The notes beneath the pieces are model-generated. The model was not told where the DNA came from and made no database searches. It was given only the letters and a program-made list of their open reading frames with translations. DNA of 64,000 nucleotides from Pyxidicoccus sp. MSG2 (GTDB taxonomy: Bacteria; Myxococcota; Myxococcia; Myxococcales; Myxococcaceae): NCBI RefSeq assembly GCF_026626705.1, contig NZ_JAPNKC010000001.1, forward strand, positions 4,898,001-4,962,000. The letters are read 5' to 3'. A program made the position numbers and the translations under genes. Shown here piece after piece: positions 42,359 through 51,885 of this stretch. Every line of letters starts with the position of its first letter. The first letter of the stretch is position 1.

Positions 42359-45300
42359 CGCCGCTGGCGGCTCCCCTCCCGAAGCGCAGGTACAGGGAGG
42401 GGACGAGCAGCACGTTGAGCACGGCGGAGGAGAACAGCCCCCCGAGGATGACGACGGCCATCGGGTGTTCAATCTCCTGCCCGGGCTTCAGGCCCCCCGC
42501 CACCAGCGGGACCAGCGCCAGGGCCGTCGTCAGCGTCGTCATCGCCATGGGCTGGAGCCGCTCCAGCGTTCCGCGCAGGACGAGCTCGCTTCCGAACGGG
42601 ACGCCCTCGCTGGCCTCCAGGTGGCGGTAGTGGCTCACCAGGAGGATGCCGTTGCGCGCGGCGACGCCCAGCACGGTGACGAAACCCACGAGTGAGCCCA
42701 GGGAGACGACCCCGCCGGTGAGCAGCACGCCCACCACCCCGCCCACCAGCGCGAAGGGCAGCGTCCCCAGGGTGAAGGCCACGAGCCGGCCCGACTGGAA
42801 GTCCAGGTAGAGCACCAGGGCGATGCCCAGCACCGCGAGGACGGAGAAGCCCAGCAGCCGCGCCCGCGCGCTCTCGCGTTCCGCGTACTCGCCCAGGACC
42901 TCCGCGTGGTGGCCGGTGGGCCAGTCCAGGCCAGAAAGCGCGGCCCGGATGTCGGTGACCACCGCGCCCAGCGCACGGTCCCGGGCGTCGCAGGTGATGT
43001 CCAGCCGGCGCGAAGCGCCCTCGTGCTGGATGATGTTGGGCACGGACGCAATCTCCACCCGCGCCACGTCGCCCAGCCGGTAGGGCATGCCCGAAGGGGC
43101 CAGCAGGCGCAGCGCCCTCACCGCGGCCACGTCCTGGCGCAGGGAATCCTCGCCCCACACGACGACGTCCAGGGTGCGCTCGTCGCGGTAGACCTCACCC
43201 ACCTTCGTGCCTTGCAGCAGCGTGGCCACTGCCCGCTGCACGTCTCCCGGCGTCAGTCCCAGCCGGCGTCCCGCCTCCGGTTCGAGCCGCACCTGGAGCT
43301 GCGGCACCAGCACCTGCGGCTCCACCTTGAGGTTCACCACGCCGGGAATGTCCCGGAGCTTCGCTTCGATATCGCGCGCCTTCGTGCGCAGCGTGTCCAG
43401 GTCGGGCCCCGAGGCGCGCACCACGATGGAGCCGCTGGCGCCGCTGAGCACCTCCTTGATGCGCTCCTGGAGGTACGTCTGCACGTCGCGGTAGAGGCCG
43501 GGGTAGCCCTCCACCACCTCGTGGATGCGCTGGACGGTGGCCGGGTAGTCGTCCACGGCGTCCAGGCTGATCCACAGCTCCGCGAAGTTGGGGCCCACCA
43601 CCTCGTCGGCCACCTCCGCCCGGCCGATGTGCGCGCCGAAGTGACGGACACCCGGGATGGCCCGCAGCTCCTCGCTGGCCCGCAGGGCCGTGCGCAGCAC
43701 CGCGTCGCCGGACGTTCCCGGCTTCGCCACCCAGTGCATGAGGAAGTCGGACTCCTGGAAGTGGGGCAGGAAGCCCTCGCCCAGCATCGCCGCCAGGATG
43801 CCTCCCCCCAGCAGCACGGCGAGGACGCTCCGGACCGCCACCCGGGGCCGCTCCATCATCCAGGCCACGAGCGGGCGGACGCGCTCGCGCAGCCAGCCGC
43901 CCAGCCGGGGCGTCCGCGCCTCGCCCTTCCCCGCCAGGAACAGGAGGCACAGCACCGGCGTCAGCGTGAGCGCGACCGCCATGGAGGCGCCCACCGCCAG
44001 CACGTAGGCCACCGCGAGCGGACGGAAGAAGGCGCCGCTCACCCCCTCCAGCAGGAACACCGGCAGGAAGACGAGGACGACGATGACAGTCGCATAGACG
44101 ACGGCGCTGCGGACCTCGAGCGACGCGTCGAGCACCACCTGGAAGGCGGAGCGGGGATGGCCCAGCGCCCGGTTCTCCGCCAGGCGCCGCTGCACGTTCT
44201 CCACGTCGATGATGGCATCGTCCACCACCTCGCCCAGTGCCAGCACGAGCCCGGCGAGCACCATGGTGTCCAGGGTGGCCCCCACCAGCCGCAGCGCGAC
44301 GATGGCGCCCACCAGGGACAGCGGAATCGCCACGAGGCTGATGGCCGCCGTCCGCACGTCCTGGAGGAAGGCGAAGAGGACGACGATGACCATGACGCAG
44401 CCAAGCAGCACGGCATGCCGGAGGTTGCCCACCGCGGTCTCGATGAAGGTCGCCGGCCGGAAGATGCCGGGCACCACGGTGACGCCCTGGAGTGCCGGAC
44501 GCAGTTGTTCGAGCGCGGCCTCCACCTGTTCGGTGACCTCCAGGGTGTTGCCCCAGGGCTGCTTCTCGATGATGAGCAGGATGCCGGCCGTGTCGTCGAC
44601 GATGCCCTCGCCGATGGGCGGTGGATGTCCTTCCCGCACCGTGGCCACGTCCGCCAGCCGGATGGACGCTCCGTTGCGGAAGGCCACGGGCACCTCCTCC
44701 AGCGCCGCCAGCGTGGTGGAGCCCGGCAGGCTGACCGCCAGTCGCTGGTTGGGCGTGTCGATGAAGCCACCCGAGGACGGAAGGCTCGCATCGCGCGCGG
44801 CGCGGAGGACGTCATCCAGGGTGACGTTCGCGGCGCGCAGCCGCTCGGGGTCCACCTTCACCTGGAACTGGCGGTCCCGCTGTCCCCAGATGGCGACGTT
44901 CGCCACGCCCGGTATGCCCATCAACCGGGGGCGGAGGGTCCACCGCGCCACGTCCGACAGCGCCATCCGGTCCAGCGTGTCGGAGCGCAGGCCCACCTTG
45001 AGGACCCGGCTCGTCGCCGACACGGGGGAGAGCATCACCGGTGGGCGCGCCACGGAGGGCAGCGTGGGCGCCAGGCGCGCCAGCCGCTCCTGCACCAACT
45101 GCCGCGCCCGGAACAGGTCCGAGCCCCGCTCGAAGATGAGCACCACGGACGACAGGCCCAGCACGGACTTGGAGCGCAGCGTCTTCAGCGCGGGCACGCC
45201 CGCGAGGCCGTTCTCCAGGGGCGTGGTGACGAGCTTCTCCACCTCCAGGCTGGAGAGGCCGGGGACCTCCGTCTGGATCTCCACCAGCGGCGGCGCGAAC

Positions 45301-45419
45301 TCGGGGAAGACATCCAGCGGCATGCCACGAAGGCTCGCGTAGCCGAGGATGAGCAGCAGGACCGCCGCGGCGATGGGGATGAGTCGGAAGTGGAGGCAGG
45401 CGGAGATGAGCTTGTGCAT
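42342..45419 (-). CDS. RND efflux pump, heavy-metal (HME) type
   Basis: A 1025-aa inner-membrane RND pump with 12 transmembrane helices. The helix-4 motif [16 protein letters not shown] differs from that of the CzcA-like pump (DFGLIVDG) and of CusA, so the substrate may differ from the first system. Twin periplasmic loops are of normal length. Third gene of an operon with the adaptor and channel at 45438-47964; a two-component system is divergent from the operon. Confidence 0.92.
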   Translation of the reverse strand: MHKLISACLHFRLIPIAAAVLLLILGYASLRGMPLDVFPEFAPPLVEIQTEVPGLSSLEVEKLVTTPLENGLAGVPALKTLRSKSVLGLSSVVLIFERGSDLFRARQLVQERLARLAPTLPSVARPPVMLSPVSATSRVLKVGLRSDTLDRMALSDVARWTLRPRLMGIPGVANVAIWGQRDRQFQVKVDPERLRAANVTLDDVLRAARDASLPSSGGFIDTPNQRLAVSLPGSTTLAALEEVPVAFRNGASIRLADVATVREGHPPPIGEGIVDDTAGILLIIEKQPWGNTLEVTEQVEAALEQLRPALQGVTVVPGIFRPATFIETAVGNLRHAVLLGCVMVIVVLFAFLQDVRTAAISLVAIPLSLVGAIVALRLVGATLDTMVLAGLVLALGEVVDDAIIDVENVQRRLAENRALGHPRSAFQVVLDASLEVRSAVVYATVIVVLVFLPVFLLEGVSGAFFRPLAVAYVLAVGASMAVALTLTPVLCLLFLAGKGEARTPRLGGWLRERVRPLVAWMMERPRVAVRSVLAVLLGGGILAAMLGEGFLPHFQESDFLMHWVAKPGTSGDAVLRTALRASEELRAIPGVRHFGAHIGRAEVADEVVGPNFAELWISLDAVDDYPATVQRIHEVVEGYPGLYRDVQTYLQERIKEVLSGASGSIVVRASGPDLDTLRTKARDIEAKLRDIPGVVNLKVEPQVLVPQLQVRLEPEAGRRLGLTPGDVQRAVATLLQGTKVGEVYRDERTLDVVVWGEDSLRQDVAAVRALRLLAPSGMPYRLGDVARVEIASVPNIIQHEGASRRLDITCDARDRALGAVVTDIRAALSGLDWPTGHHAEVLGEYAERESARARLLGFSVLAVLGIALVLYLDFQSGRLVAFTLGTLPFALVGGVVGVLLTGGVVSLGSLVGFVTVLGVAARNGILLVSHYRHLEASEGVPFGSELVLRGTLERLQPMAMTTLTTALALVPLVAGGLKPGQEIEHPMAVVILGGLFSSAVLNVLLVPSLYLRFGRGAASGARAGP

Positions 45420-45437
45420 GTTGGAATCAGGTCTTCC

Positions 45438-46613
45438 TCAGTGGCCCGCGCCGAACTCCGTGCCGAACAGCTCCGCCGCGCCCACCGCCACCACGGGGGT
45501 GCCCTCCCGTGGGCCCCGCCCGAGCAGCAGGTCCGTGCCCTCCAGGCGCACGACGTCCACGCGGTTGCGGGCGTAGACGTGCTCCGCCTCCCGCACGTAG
45601 ACCCAGGCCCCGCCCAGCGCGTCGTAGACGACGGCGGACGCCGGCACGGCGAGGAGCTCGTCTTCCGCGTCGAAGCGCAGCGACACTCCGACGCGCTGGC
45701 CCGGCGCGAAGCGCGCGGACGTGGGCAATTCGTAGAACCGGTCCACCGTGGCGGAGACCGGGTCCGCGCTGGGCGGTCCCATCACCGGCAGCGCTTCCAC
45801 GCCCTCGTCCTGGCCGGACAGGAGCGCGTGCACGCGCACGGGCGCGTCCGGCTTCACGCGGTGGACCTCGTCGACGAAGAGGGGCACGCGCACCCAGTTC
45901 GCGGTGACTCCCACGACCTCGAAGAGGGGGGCTCCCGCGGTGACGGACTGTCCGGGCGCGACCGACACCTGGCGCAGGACGCCATCTCGCGGCGCGAGGA
46001 TGCGCATGCTGACGTCCGACTCCAGCGGTGAGCGGCCCACCAGCTCCAGCCGCTTGCGCGCGGCCTCCAGCTCCGACCCGGCGACGGCGCGCTCGGCCCG
46101 GGCCTCCTCGACGGCCCGCTCCGTGCCCGCGCCATCCTCGAGGAGCCGTTGCGTGCGGGCGAGCCGTCCCGCCGCGGCCTCGTCGCGGGCACTGGCCGCG
46201 TCCACCGCCCTGCGGGCCTGGGCATGGAGGTCCCGGTCCACGGTGGCGAGCGGCACCAGCCGCAGCAGCACGTCGCCCCGCTTCACCGTGGCCCCGGGAC
46301 GCAGCGCGGTGGCGCCCTCCGCCACGACGCCGCCCGCCACGGGCGCGGTCACCACCAGGGCATTGCCGGACGGCACCACGACCTCGCCGCCCAGCAACTG
46401 CCGCCGCGCCGCACTGCGCTTCAGCACCGGCTGGACGCGCAGGGCCAGCCTGGCTTCCGCCTGGGGCTGGAGCGTCACCGTCGCCAGCGAAGCCTCTGCC
46501 ACGTGGGAGCTCACCGCCGCCGCGGGTGGCGGCGCCGCGGGCTTCTGCTCCCGGCAGGACAGCGACGGAGCGACGAAACCGGCGACAGCGACGAGCCGGA
46601 CAAACCTATTCAT
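45438..46613 (-). CDS. RND efflux membrane-fusion lipoprotein
   Basis: A 391-aa adaptor. The ATG at 46613 opens a lipoprotein signal (MNRFVRLVAVAGFVAPSLSC); the frame extends further but without such a signal. Barrel-sandwich segments (AEGATALRPGATVKRGDVLL; ILAPRDGVLRQVSVAPGQSV) flank the alpha-hairpin. Overlaps the outer-membrane channel gene by 8 bp. Joins the channel to the pump of this operon. Confidence 0.88.
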   Translation of the reverse strand: MNRFVRLVAVAGFVAPSLSCREQKPAAPPPAAAVSSHVAEASLATVTLQPQAEARLALRVQPVLKRSAARRQLLGGEVVVPSGNALVVTAPVAGGVVAEGATALRPGATVKRGDVLLRLVPLATVDRDLHAQARRAVDAASARDEAAAGRLARTQRLLEDGAGTERAVEEARAERAVAGSELEAARKRLELVGRSPLESDVSMRILAPRDGVLRQVSVAPGQSVTAGAPLFEVVGVTANWVRVPLFVDEVHRVKPDAPVRVHALLSGQDEGVEALPVMGPPSADPVSATVDRFYELPTSARFAPGQRVGVSLRFDAEDELLAVPASAVVYDALGGAWVYVREAEHVYARNRVDVVRLEGTDLLLGRGPREGTPVVAVGAAELFGTEFGAGH

Positions 46614-47964
46614 GAGCCACTCCCTGTTTGCCCAGACCGCGGTCCAGTTGGGCGAGCGCGCGGCGCAGGTCCGCTTCGAGGTCAAGGGCGCGGAGCCGGG
46701 CGTCGGCCAGCCGGCGCAGGGCATCCAGCACCCACACGAACGGCGCATCTCCGGCATCGAAGGCCTTCCGCGCGCCGTCGCTCGCGGCCGTCAACGCGGG
46801 GAGGATGTCCGCCTGGAAGGCCGCGAGCGACGTGGACGCCTGGAGCACGCGCTCCCGGGCCACGAGGACCTCGTTCGCGACCTGCTGCCGCAGCAGCACG
46901 TAGCGGGCGGAGGCGCGCATCAGCTCCGCCTCCGCGCGGCCGACGCCACCGGGGTTCCAGTTGAAGATGGGAACGTCCAGCTGCACGCCCGGGACCCACA
47001 GCGCCTGGGGCGAGCCGTTCGCGGACGTCGACGGCTTCACGTCCAGCCGCGCGAGCAGGTTGACGATGCGCGCCTGCTCCCAGCCCAGCCGGCTCCCCGC
47101 CGCCTGGATGCCCAGCTCCGTGGCGAGCACGTCGGGCCGGGCGGCCTGCGCCAACTGGATGAGGTCGGGGAGCGGACGCAGGGCGCGCGACTCGCGGGGG
47201 GACTCCCTGGGGAGGGCCTGCGCGAACAGGGGGCTCTGGACCACGCCCATCAGGAGCCGCAACCGCTCTCGGGCCAGCAGCACCTCCGTGCGCGAGCGCC
47301 GGGAGGCGTCCTCCGCCAGCAGCTTCTCCGCACGCAGCGCGGCCACCTCCATGCGGCTGGCATCCCCTGCGGCCAGGCGCGCCTCGGCCAGCTCCAGCGT
47401 CCGTGACCACAGGCCCGCGAGCTCCTCCAACGCCCCGCGCCGCCCTTCCGCGAGCACCCAGTCCGCGTGGGCGACGCGGACATCCCTGGCGACATCCAGG
47501 CCGTTCTGCACGAGTCCGCGAGCAACCTGCTCCACCTGCGCCTTCGCTGCGGCGACGCGGGCCGGGCGCTGCCAGAGAGCGAACAGCGGGAGCAGCAGCG
47601 AGGACTCGATGGTCCGGGGGCCCACGGGCAGCAGCAGGGAGAACGTGGGATTGGGAAGCGCTCCGGCCTCGGCCAGGTCGGCCCGCGAGACGCCGAGCTG
47701 TGCCATGTCCGCCTGGAGCGCGGCGCTGTTCCAGAGGGCGACGGCGACGGCCGTGCCTTCATCCAGGGTCGCCGCGTCCGCGAGGCCTGGCGGCAGGGAG
47801 GGGGCCCCATCCGCGCCGGGGCCCAGGGGGGCGGCACGCGCCGCGAGCTCCGAGGACACCCACGCCCGGTCGTAGGGCGAGGTGGCACAGGCCGTGGCCA
47901 ACAGCAGCCACGTGAGCATCATCAGGCGAACATCGGGTCTTCGAAGCCTGCACCGCGAAGGCAT
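46606..47964 (-). CDS. TolC-family outer-membrane efflux lipoprotein
   Basis: A 452-aa channel with a lipoprotein signal (LTWLLLATAC) and the two-fold outer-membrane efflux domain (VALWNSAALQADMAQLGVSR; RVLQASTSLAAFQADILPAL). ATG at 47964 has AGGG 8 nt upstream; ATG at 47922 would start directly at the signal peptide. First gene of the second RND operon. An 11-bp-spaced direct repeat lies just upstream. Confidence 0.88.
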   Translation of the reverse strand: MPSRCRLRRPDVRLMMLTWLLLATACATSPYDRAWVSSELAARAAPLGPGADGAPSLPPGLADAATLDEGTAVAVALWNSAALQADMAQLGVSRADLAEAGALPNPTFSLLLPVGPRTIESSLLLPLFALWQRPARVAAAKAQVEQVARGLVQNGLDVARDVRVAHADWVLAEGRRGALEELAGLWSRTLELAEARLAAGDASRMEVAALRAEKLLAEDASRRSRTEVLLARERLRLLMGVVQSPLFAQALPRESPRESRALRPLPDLIQLAQAARPDVLATELGIQAAGSRLGWEQARIVNLLARLDVKPSTSANGSPQALWVPGVQLDVPIFNWNPGGVGRAEAELMRASARYVLLRQQVANEVLVARERVLQASTSLAAFQADILPALTAASDGARKAFDAGDAPFVWVLDALRRLADARLRALDLEADLRRALAQLDRGLGKQGVAHE

Positions 47965-47987
47965 GCGGCGACCCTGCCAGCCGAGGT

Positions 47988-48007
47988 TGAACGGCGGCTG
48001 AACGGCG
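47988..48007. promoter_or_regulatory. Direct repeat, likely response-regulator site
   Basis: TGAACGGCG twice, 47988-47996 and 47999-48007, with an exact 11-bp period (one helical turn). This is the usual geometry of OmpR/PhoB-family binding sites. It lies between the divergent RND operon (starting at 47964) and the response-regulator gene (48069), a position suited to controlling both. Confidence 0.5.
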
Positions 48008-48068
48008 CCGGGAGCCCCCCGGCAGGAGCCTTCCCGCCAGTGGTATAGCTCTGGCCGGGAAGCCCGCC

Positions 48069-48725
48069 ATGCGAGTCCTCGTCGTCGATGACCACCAGGA
48101 ACTGCGCGCCCTCGTCGCTCAGGCGCTGGAGCGCGACGGCCATGTCGTCCGGCAGGCCGGCGACGTGGAACAGGCGCGGCAGGCGCTCCTGGACGCGGTG
48201 GACGTCATCGTGCTCGACATCGGGCTACCGGATGGCTCCGGGCTCTCGCTCTGCCGGGAGCTGCGCGCGGACGGCGTCCAGACGCCCATCCTCATCCTCA
48301 CCGCCCACAACCGCGTGGCCGAGCGGGTGGAGGGGCTGGACGCGGGCGCGGACGACTTCCTGGGCAAGCCCTTCGCCATCGCGGAGCTGCGGGCGCGGGT
48401 GCGCGCCATTGGACGGCGGAGGGAGCGGGCCAGCACCGTCCTCGTCCAGCTGGGCGACGTGGTGCTCGACTTCGGCCGGAGGGAAGCGCTCCGCGCCGGC
48501 CGTGCCGTGCCCGTCACCGCGCGGGAGTGGGCCATCCTGGAGACGCTGGCCGCGCATGGAGACCGCGTCGTGGGCCGGGACGCGCTGCTGGAATCCGTCT
48601 GGGGCGAGGTCTCCAGCGGGGCCGCGAGCAGCCTGGAGGTCCTGGTCGGGAGGATCCGCCGCAAGCTGGGCGAGGACGTGGTGCGCACGCTGCGCGGCGA
48701 GGGGTATGGCCTTGGAAGCGGCTGA
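48069..48725 (+). CDS. OmpR-family response regulator
   Basis: A 218-aa transcription regulator: REC domain (1-118) with Asp50 as phospho-acceptor (VLDIGLPD) and Lys in LGKPF, then an OmpR-type winged helix (~125-217; VTAREWAILETL, VGRIRRKLGEDVVRTLRGEGYGL). Divergent from the second RND operon and followed by its cognate kinase. Probably controls the pump genes in response to metal or envelope stress (CusR/QseB-like arrangement). Confidence 0.93.
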   Translation: MRVLVVDDHQELRALVAQALERDGHVVRQAGDVEQARQALLDAVDVIVLDIGLPDGSGLSLCRELRADGVQTPILILTAHNRVAERVEGLDAGADDFLGKPFAIAELRARVRAIGRRRERASTVLVQLGDVVLDFGRREALRAGRAVPVTAREWAILETLAAHGDRVVGRDALLESVWGEVSSGAASSLEVLVGRIRRKLGEDVVRTLRGEGYGLGSG

Positions 48726-48747
48726 CGGCGGGCGCCCCAGGGCGTCG

Positions 48748-50070
48748 ATGGTGCACAGGCTGACGCGCGCCATGCTGGCGGTCACCCTGGCCGGCAGCGC
48801 GCTCACGGCCGGAGCCACCGGGCTGATTGCCTACCGCCTGCTGCTGGCGGGCGAGGACCGGCGCCTGCGGGACGCGGCGGTGGACCTGGTGGAGGAGTCC
48901 GCCAGGATGACAGCCGCGGAAGCGGCGGCCGCGGCCCATGACGAGCAGAAGGAGCTCTCCGCCTTCGGCATCCACATCGCCCTGTTCTCGGGGAACGAAT
49001 GGCTGGGCGGCACGCCCGGCGTCCCCGTCCACGTTGGCTGTGATTGGTCCCGGCTTCCGGGCGAGTCGGGTGTGAGGCTTTGCGGCGTGCCGGGCCACGG
49101 GCGGCTGGCGGTGGCGATGGAGCGACTCGAAAGCATCCCCCTCTTGCGGCTCGCCCTCCCGCTGGCCGCGCTGATTGCCGCGGGCTGCTCGGCCCTGCTG
49201 AGCCTGTGGGTGAGCCGGCGCGTGGCGCGCTGGGCGGCCCGGCCCCTCACGGAGCTGAGCGAGGCGCTTTCGCGCATCGAGCCCGGCGGTCCCCTCCCCG
49301 CCCCCCTCCATGCCCCGGCCCGCTACAGCGAGGTGAACGCCGTGCGCACCGCGCTGGTGGACCTGCTCACGCGCCTCCATGAAGCCCTGGACCAGTCGCG
49401 CCGCTTCGCCGCCAATGCCGCGCATGAGCTCCGCACGCCCCTGACCACGCTGCGGGCGGAGCTGGAGCTCCAGGCGGAAACCCCACAGCCCACGGACACC
49501 GCACAGGCGCTGGAGCGGATGCTCCGGACGGTGACGTCGCTGGGGGTGCTGGTGGAGCGGCTGCTGGTGCTGGCGGATGGGACGCGGGGCGCGCTCGAGC
49601 TCTCCGAGCCGGTGAGCCTGTCGGACATCGTGGAGGACGTCTTGCGCGCCCTGCCCGAAGGCGAGCAGCGCCGCATCGAGGTCGAAGCCCTTACCCGGGG
49701 CATCATCCCAGGGGATGGCCATCTCCTGCGGCAGCTCGTCGACAACGTGGTGGAGAACGCGCTCAAGTTCTCCAACGGCGGGCGCGTCCGCGTGTCCCTC
49801 CAGCAGACCGGGGAAGCCACGCTCCTCGAGGTGCGCGACGAGGGGCCGGGCATCGCGCCCGAGGACTCGATGCGCGTCTTCGAACCCTTCTACCGAACGC
49901 CGAACGCCCGCGCCGGGAAGCAGGGCCATGGAATCGGCCTGTCCCTGGTGGCCCTCGTCGCCCAGGCCCACCGGGCCCACGCGGAGTTCCTCCCCTCGCC
50001 GCGGGGAGCCCACCTGCGGTTGTCATTCCCCCGGGACGGCCACCCCGGTGCCCCCGGGCCTGGTTGCTAG
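48748..50070 (+). CDS. Sensor histidine kinase, cognate to the upstream regulator
   Basis: A 440-aa membrane kinase: TM1 (~8-28), a short periplasmic sensor (~30-125, with a Cys pair), TM2 (~130-150), HAMP-like linker, HisKA with His226 in AAHELRTPL, HATPase_c (NVVENALKFS; GKQGHGIGLSLV). The ATG at 48748 is used; an in-frame ATG at 48706 with GAGGGG before it would overlap the regulator gene by 20 bp and add 14 residues. It pairs with the regulator at 48069-48725. Confidence 0.9.
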   Translation: MVHRLTRAMLAVTLAGSALTAGATGLIAYRLLLAGEDRRLRDAAVDLVEESARMTAAEAAAAAHDEQKELSAFGIHIALFSGNEWLGGTPGVPVHVGCDWSRLPGESGVRLCGVPGHGRLAVAMERLESIPLLRLALPLAALIAAGCSALLSLWVSRRVARWAARPLTELSEALSRIEPGGPLPAPLHAPARYSEVNAVRTALVDLLTRLHEALDQSRRFAANAAHELRTPLTTLRAELELQAETPQPTDTAQALERMLRTVTSLGVLVERLLVLADGTRGALELSEPVSLSDIVEDVLRALPEGEQRRIEVEALTRGIIPGDGHLLRQLVDNVVENALKFSNGGRVRVSLQQTGEATLLEVRDEGPGIAPEDSMRVFEPFYRTPNARAGKQGHGIGLSLVALVAQAHRAHAEFLPSPRGAHLRLSFPRDGHPGAPGPGC

Positions 50071-50080
50071 GAATCCCATC

Positions 50081-50755
50081 GTGTCCATCCTCATCGTCGA
50101 AGACGAACTGCGGGTCCGCGCCTTCATCTCACGGGGCCTCACGGAAGAGGGCTTCCGCGTGCGCGAGAGCGTGGACGGCGCGCAGGCCCAGGAAATGATG
50201 CGTCACGAGCGCTTCGCGCTCATCATCCTGGACTGGATGCTGCCGGGGCTGTCCGGGCTGGACCTGCTCCGGGCGCTGCGTGCGAAGCAGGACACCACGC
50301 CCATCCTCATGCTCACCGCGAAGGACGCGGTCGCGGACCGCATCAGCGCGCTCAATGCCGGCGCGGACGACTATCTCATCAAGCCCTTTGCCTTCGAGGA
50401 GCTGCTGGCGCGCATCCGCGCCATCCTCCGCCGCGTCGACAACCGCGCCACGCCACTGCTGAGCCACGAGGACCTGACCATGGACCCCACCACCCGGAAG
50501 GTGGTCAGGGCCGGCGTGGAGATTCCGCTGACCACCCGGGAGTACGCGCTCCTGCAATTCATGCTCGAGCACGCGGGCGAGGTCCTGTCCCGGACCCGCA
50601 TCGTGCAGGCCGTGTGGGAGCACGACTTCGAGACCTTCTCCAACGTCGTGGAGGTCTACATCCGCTATCTCCGGGCCAAGGTGGACAAGCCCTTTCCCAC
50701 CAGGCTCATCCACACCGTGCGCGGCGTGGGCTACGTGCTCCGGAGCCGCGCGTGA
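50081..50755 (+). CDS. OmpR-family response regulator
   Basis: A 224-aa regulator: REC domain with Asp51 (ILDWMLPG) and Lys in LIKPFAFEE, then a winged-helix DNA-binding domain (~128-222; TTREYALLQFMLEHAG, VYIRYLRAKVDK, TVRGVGYVL). GTG start 10 bp after the stop of the previous kinase, with AGGA at 50069-50072. It overlaps its kinase gene by 4 bp. Four regulatory genes in a row (48069-51885) may be co-transcribed. Confidence 0.93.
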   Translation: MSILIVEDELRVRAFISRGLTEEGFRVRESVDGAQAQEMMRHERFALIILDWMLPGLSGLDLLRALRAKQDTTPILMLTAKDAVADRISALNAGADDYLIKPFAFEELLARIRAILRRVDNRATPLLSHEDLTMDPTTRKVVRAGVEIPLTTREYALLQFMLEHAGEVLSRTRIVQAVWEHDFETFSNVVEVYIRYLRAKVDKPFPTRLIHTVRGVGYVLRSRA

Positions 50756-51885
50756 GGCGTCCGCGCACGCTCCGCGAACAGCTGACCTCCTTCTTCGTCG
50801 GCGCCGTCCTGGGAACCACCCTCCTCTACGGTGTGCTGGTGACGGCGGTGCTGGCCACCGGGGAGTACATCGAACACTCCGCGGACCCCAGCCAGGGGCT
50901 GCACGAGGGAATCTTCGACGAAGCCCTGCAGGCCCTGGGCGCCATCCTCCTCAGCATGCCGTTCGCGGTGCTGGGGTCCAGGGCGATTGGCGGCGCGCTG
51001 ACCCGCAAGGCGCTGGCACCGCTGCGTGAAGCAAGAGACCGGGTCCGCGCCGCGCGGGCCTCGGAGCTGGACCTGTGCCTTCCCGACGGGGGAACCGGGG
51101 ACGAGTGGGACACGCTGGCAGCGACCCTGAATGAGCTCCTCTCGGATGCCCGCGCGTCGCTCGCACGCATCCGTGCCTTCACCTCCGACGCGGCGCACGA
51201 GCTGCGCACGCCGCTCACCATCATCCTGGGCGAGACGGAGGTCAGCCTGCGCAGGGAGCGGACGCCTGAGGAGTACCGCCACACGTTGGCCATCGTGCTC
51301 GATGAGACCCGCCGGCTCACCCACCTGGTGGACGCGCTGCTCCAGCTGGCGCGCTCGGATGCCGGCACCCAGGTGATGACCGTGGAGCCCGTGGACCTGT
51401 ACGCCCTGGCGCGGCTGTCGCTCCAGCGCACGGAGCAGCACCTGGCGGCGCAATCCCGGAGCCTGACGCTGGAGCTGAAGGGCGGCCCCACGCAGGTCCG
51501 GGGCAGTCCGGTCCTGTTGACCCACGTGCTGGACAACCTGCTCTCCAATGCACGCCGCCACGCCCGCGAGCGCATCCGCGTGGAGCTGGACGCGACGGAC
51601 ACGGGCGTCCACGTCACCGTGGGGGATGACGGCGAGGGTGTGGACGCCGCCTTCCAGGCCCGGCTCTTCCAGCGCTTCGCCCGGGCGGACCCGTCGCGGC
51701 AGGGCGACGGCACCGGCCTGGGGCTCGCGGTGTCGCGGACCCTCGCCGAGGCACATGGCGGGACGCTCGACTACGCGCGGGTCGACGGCGAAAGCCGCTT
51801 CACCTTGCGCCTCCCGAAGCCGGAAGCGTCTGGCGCGCCGCCACTTCCGGCCGGGCATGCCAGCCCTGACAGGACCACATCTTGA
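50752..51885 (+). CDS. Sensor histidine kinase
   Basis: A 377-aa membrane kinase: TM1 (~12-35), very short periplasmic loop (~36-60), TM2 (~62-82), HAMP, HisKA with His149 in AAHELRTPL, HATPase_c (NLLSNARRHA; GDGTGLGLAVSRTL). A periplasmic loop of only ~25 residues suggests sensing in or near the membrane (as in antibiotic- or envelope-sensing kinases). GTG start. Its last 86 bp overlap the 3' end of the convergent glycosyltransferase gene. Confidence 0.92.
   Translation: MRRPRTLREQLTSFFVGAVLGTTLLYGVLVTAVLATGEYIEHSADPSQGLHEGIFDEALQALGAILLSMPFAVLGSRAIGGALTRKALAPLREARDRVRAARASELDLCLPDGGTGDEWDTLAATLNELLSDARASLARIRAFTSDAAHELRTPLTIILGETEVSLRRERTPEEYRHTLAIVLDETRRLTHLVDALLQLARSDAGTQVMTVEPVDLYALARLSLQRTEQHLAAQSRSLTLELKGGPTQVRGSPVLLTHVLDNLLSNARRHARERIRVELDATDTGVHVTVGDDGEGVDAAFQARLFQRFARADPSRQGDGTGLGLAVSRTLAEAHGGTLDYARVDGESRFTLRLPKPEASGAPPLPAGHASPDRTTS

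Noticed and set aside
42906-46031. 1041-codon open frame on the plus strand opposite the second RND pump and adaptor
   Set aside because: Same shadow effect; it spans two genuine minus-strand genes and has no protein-like composition.
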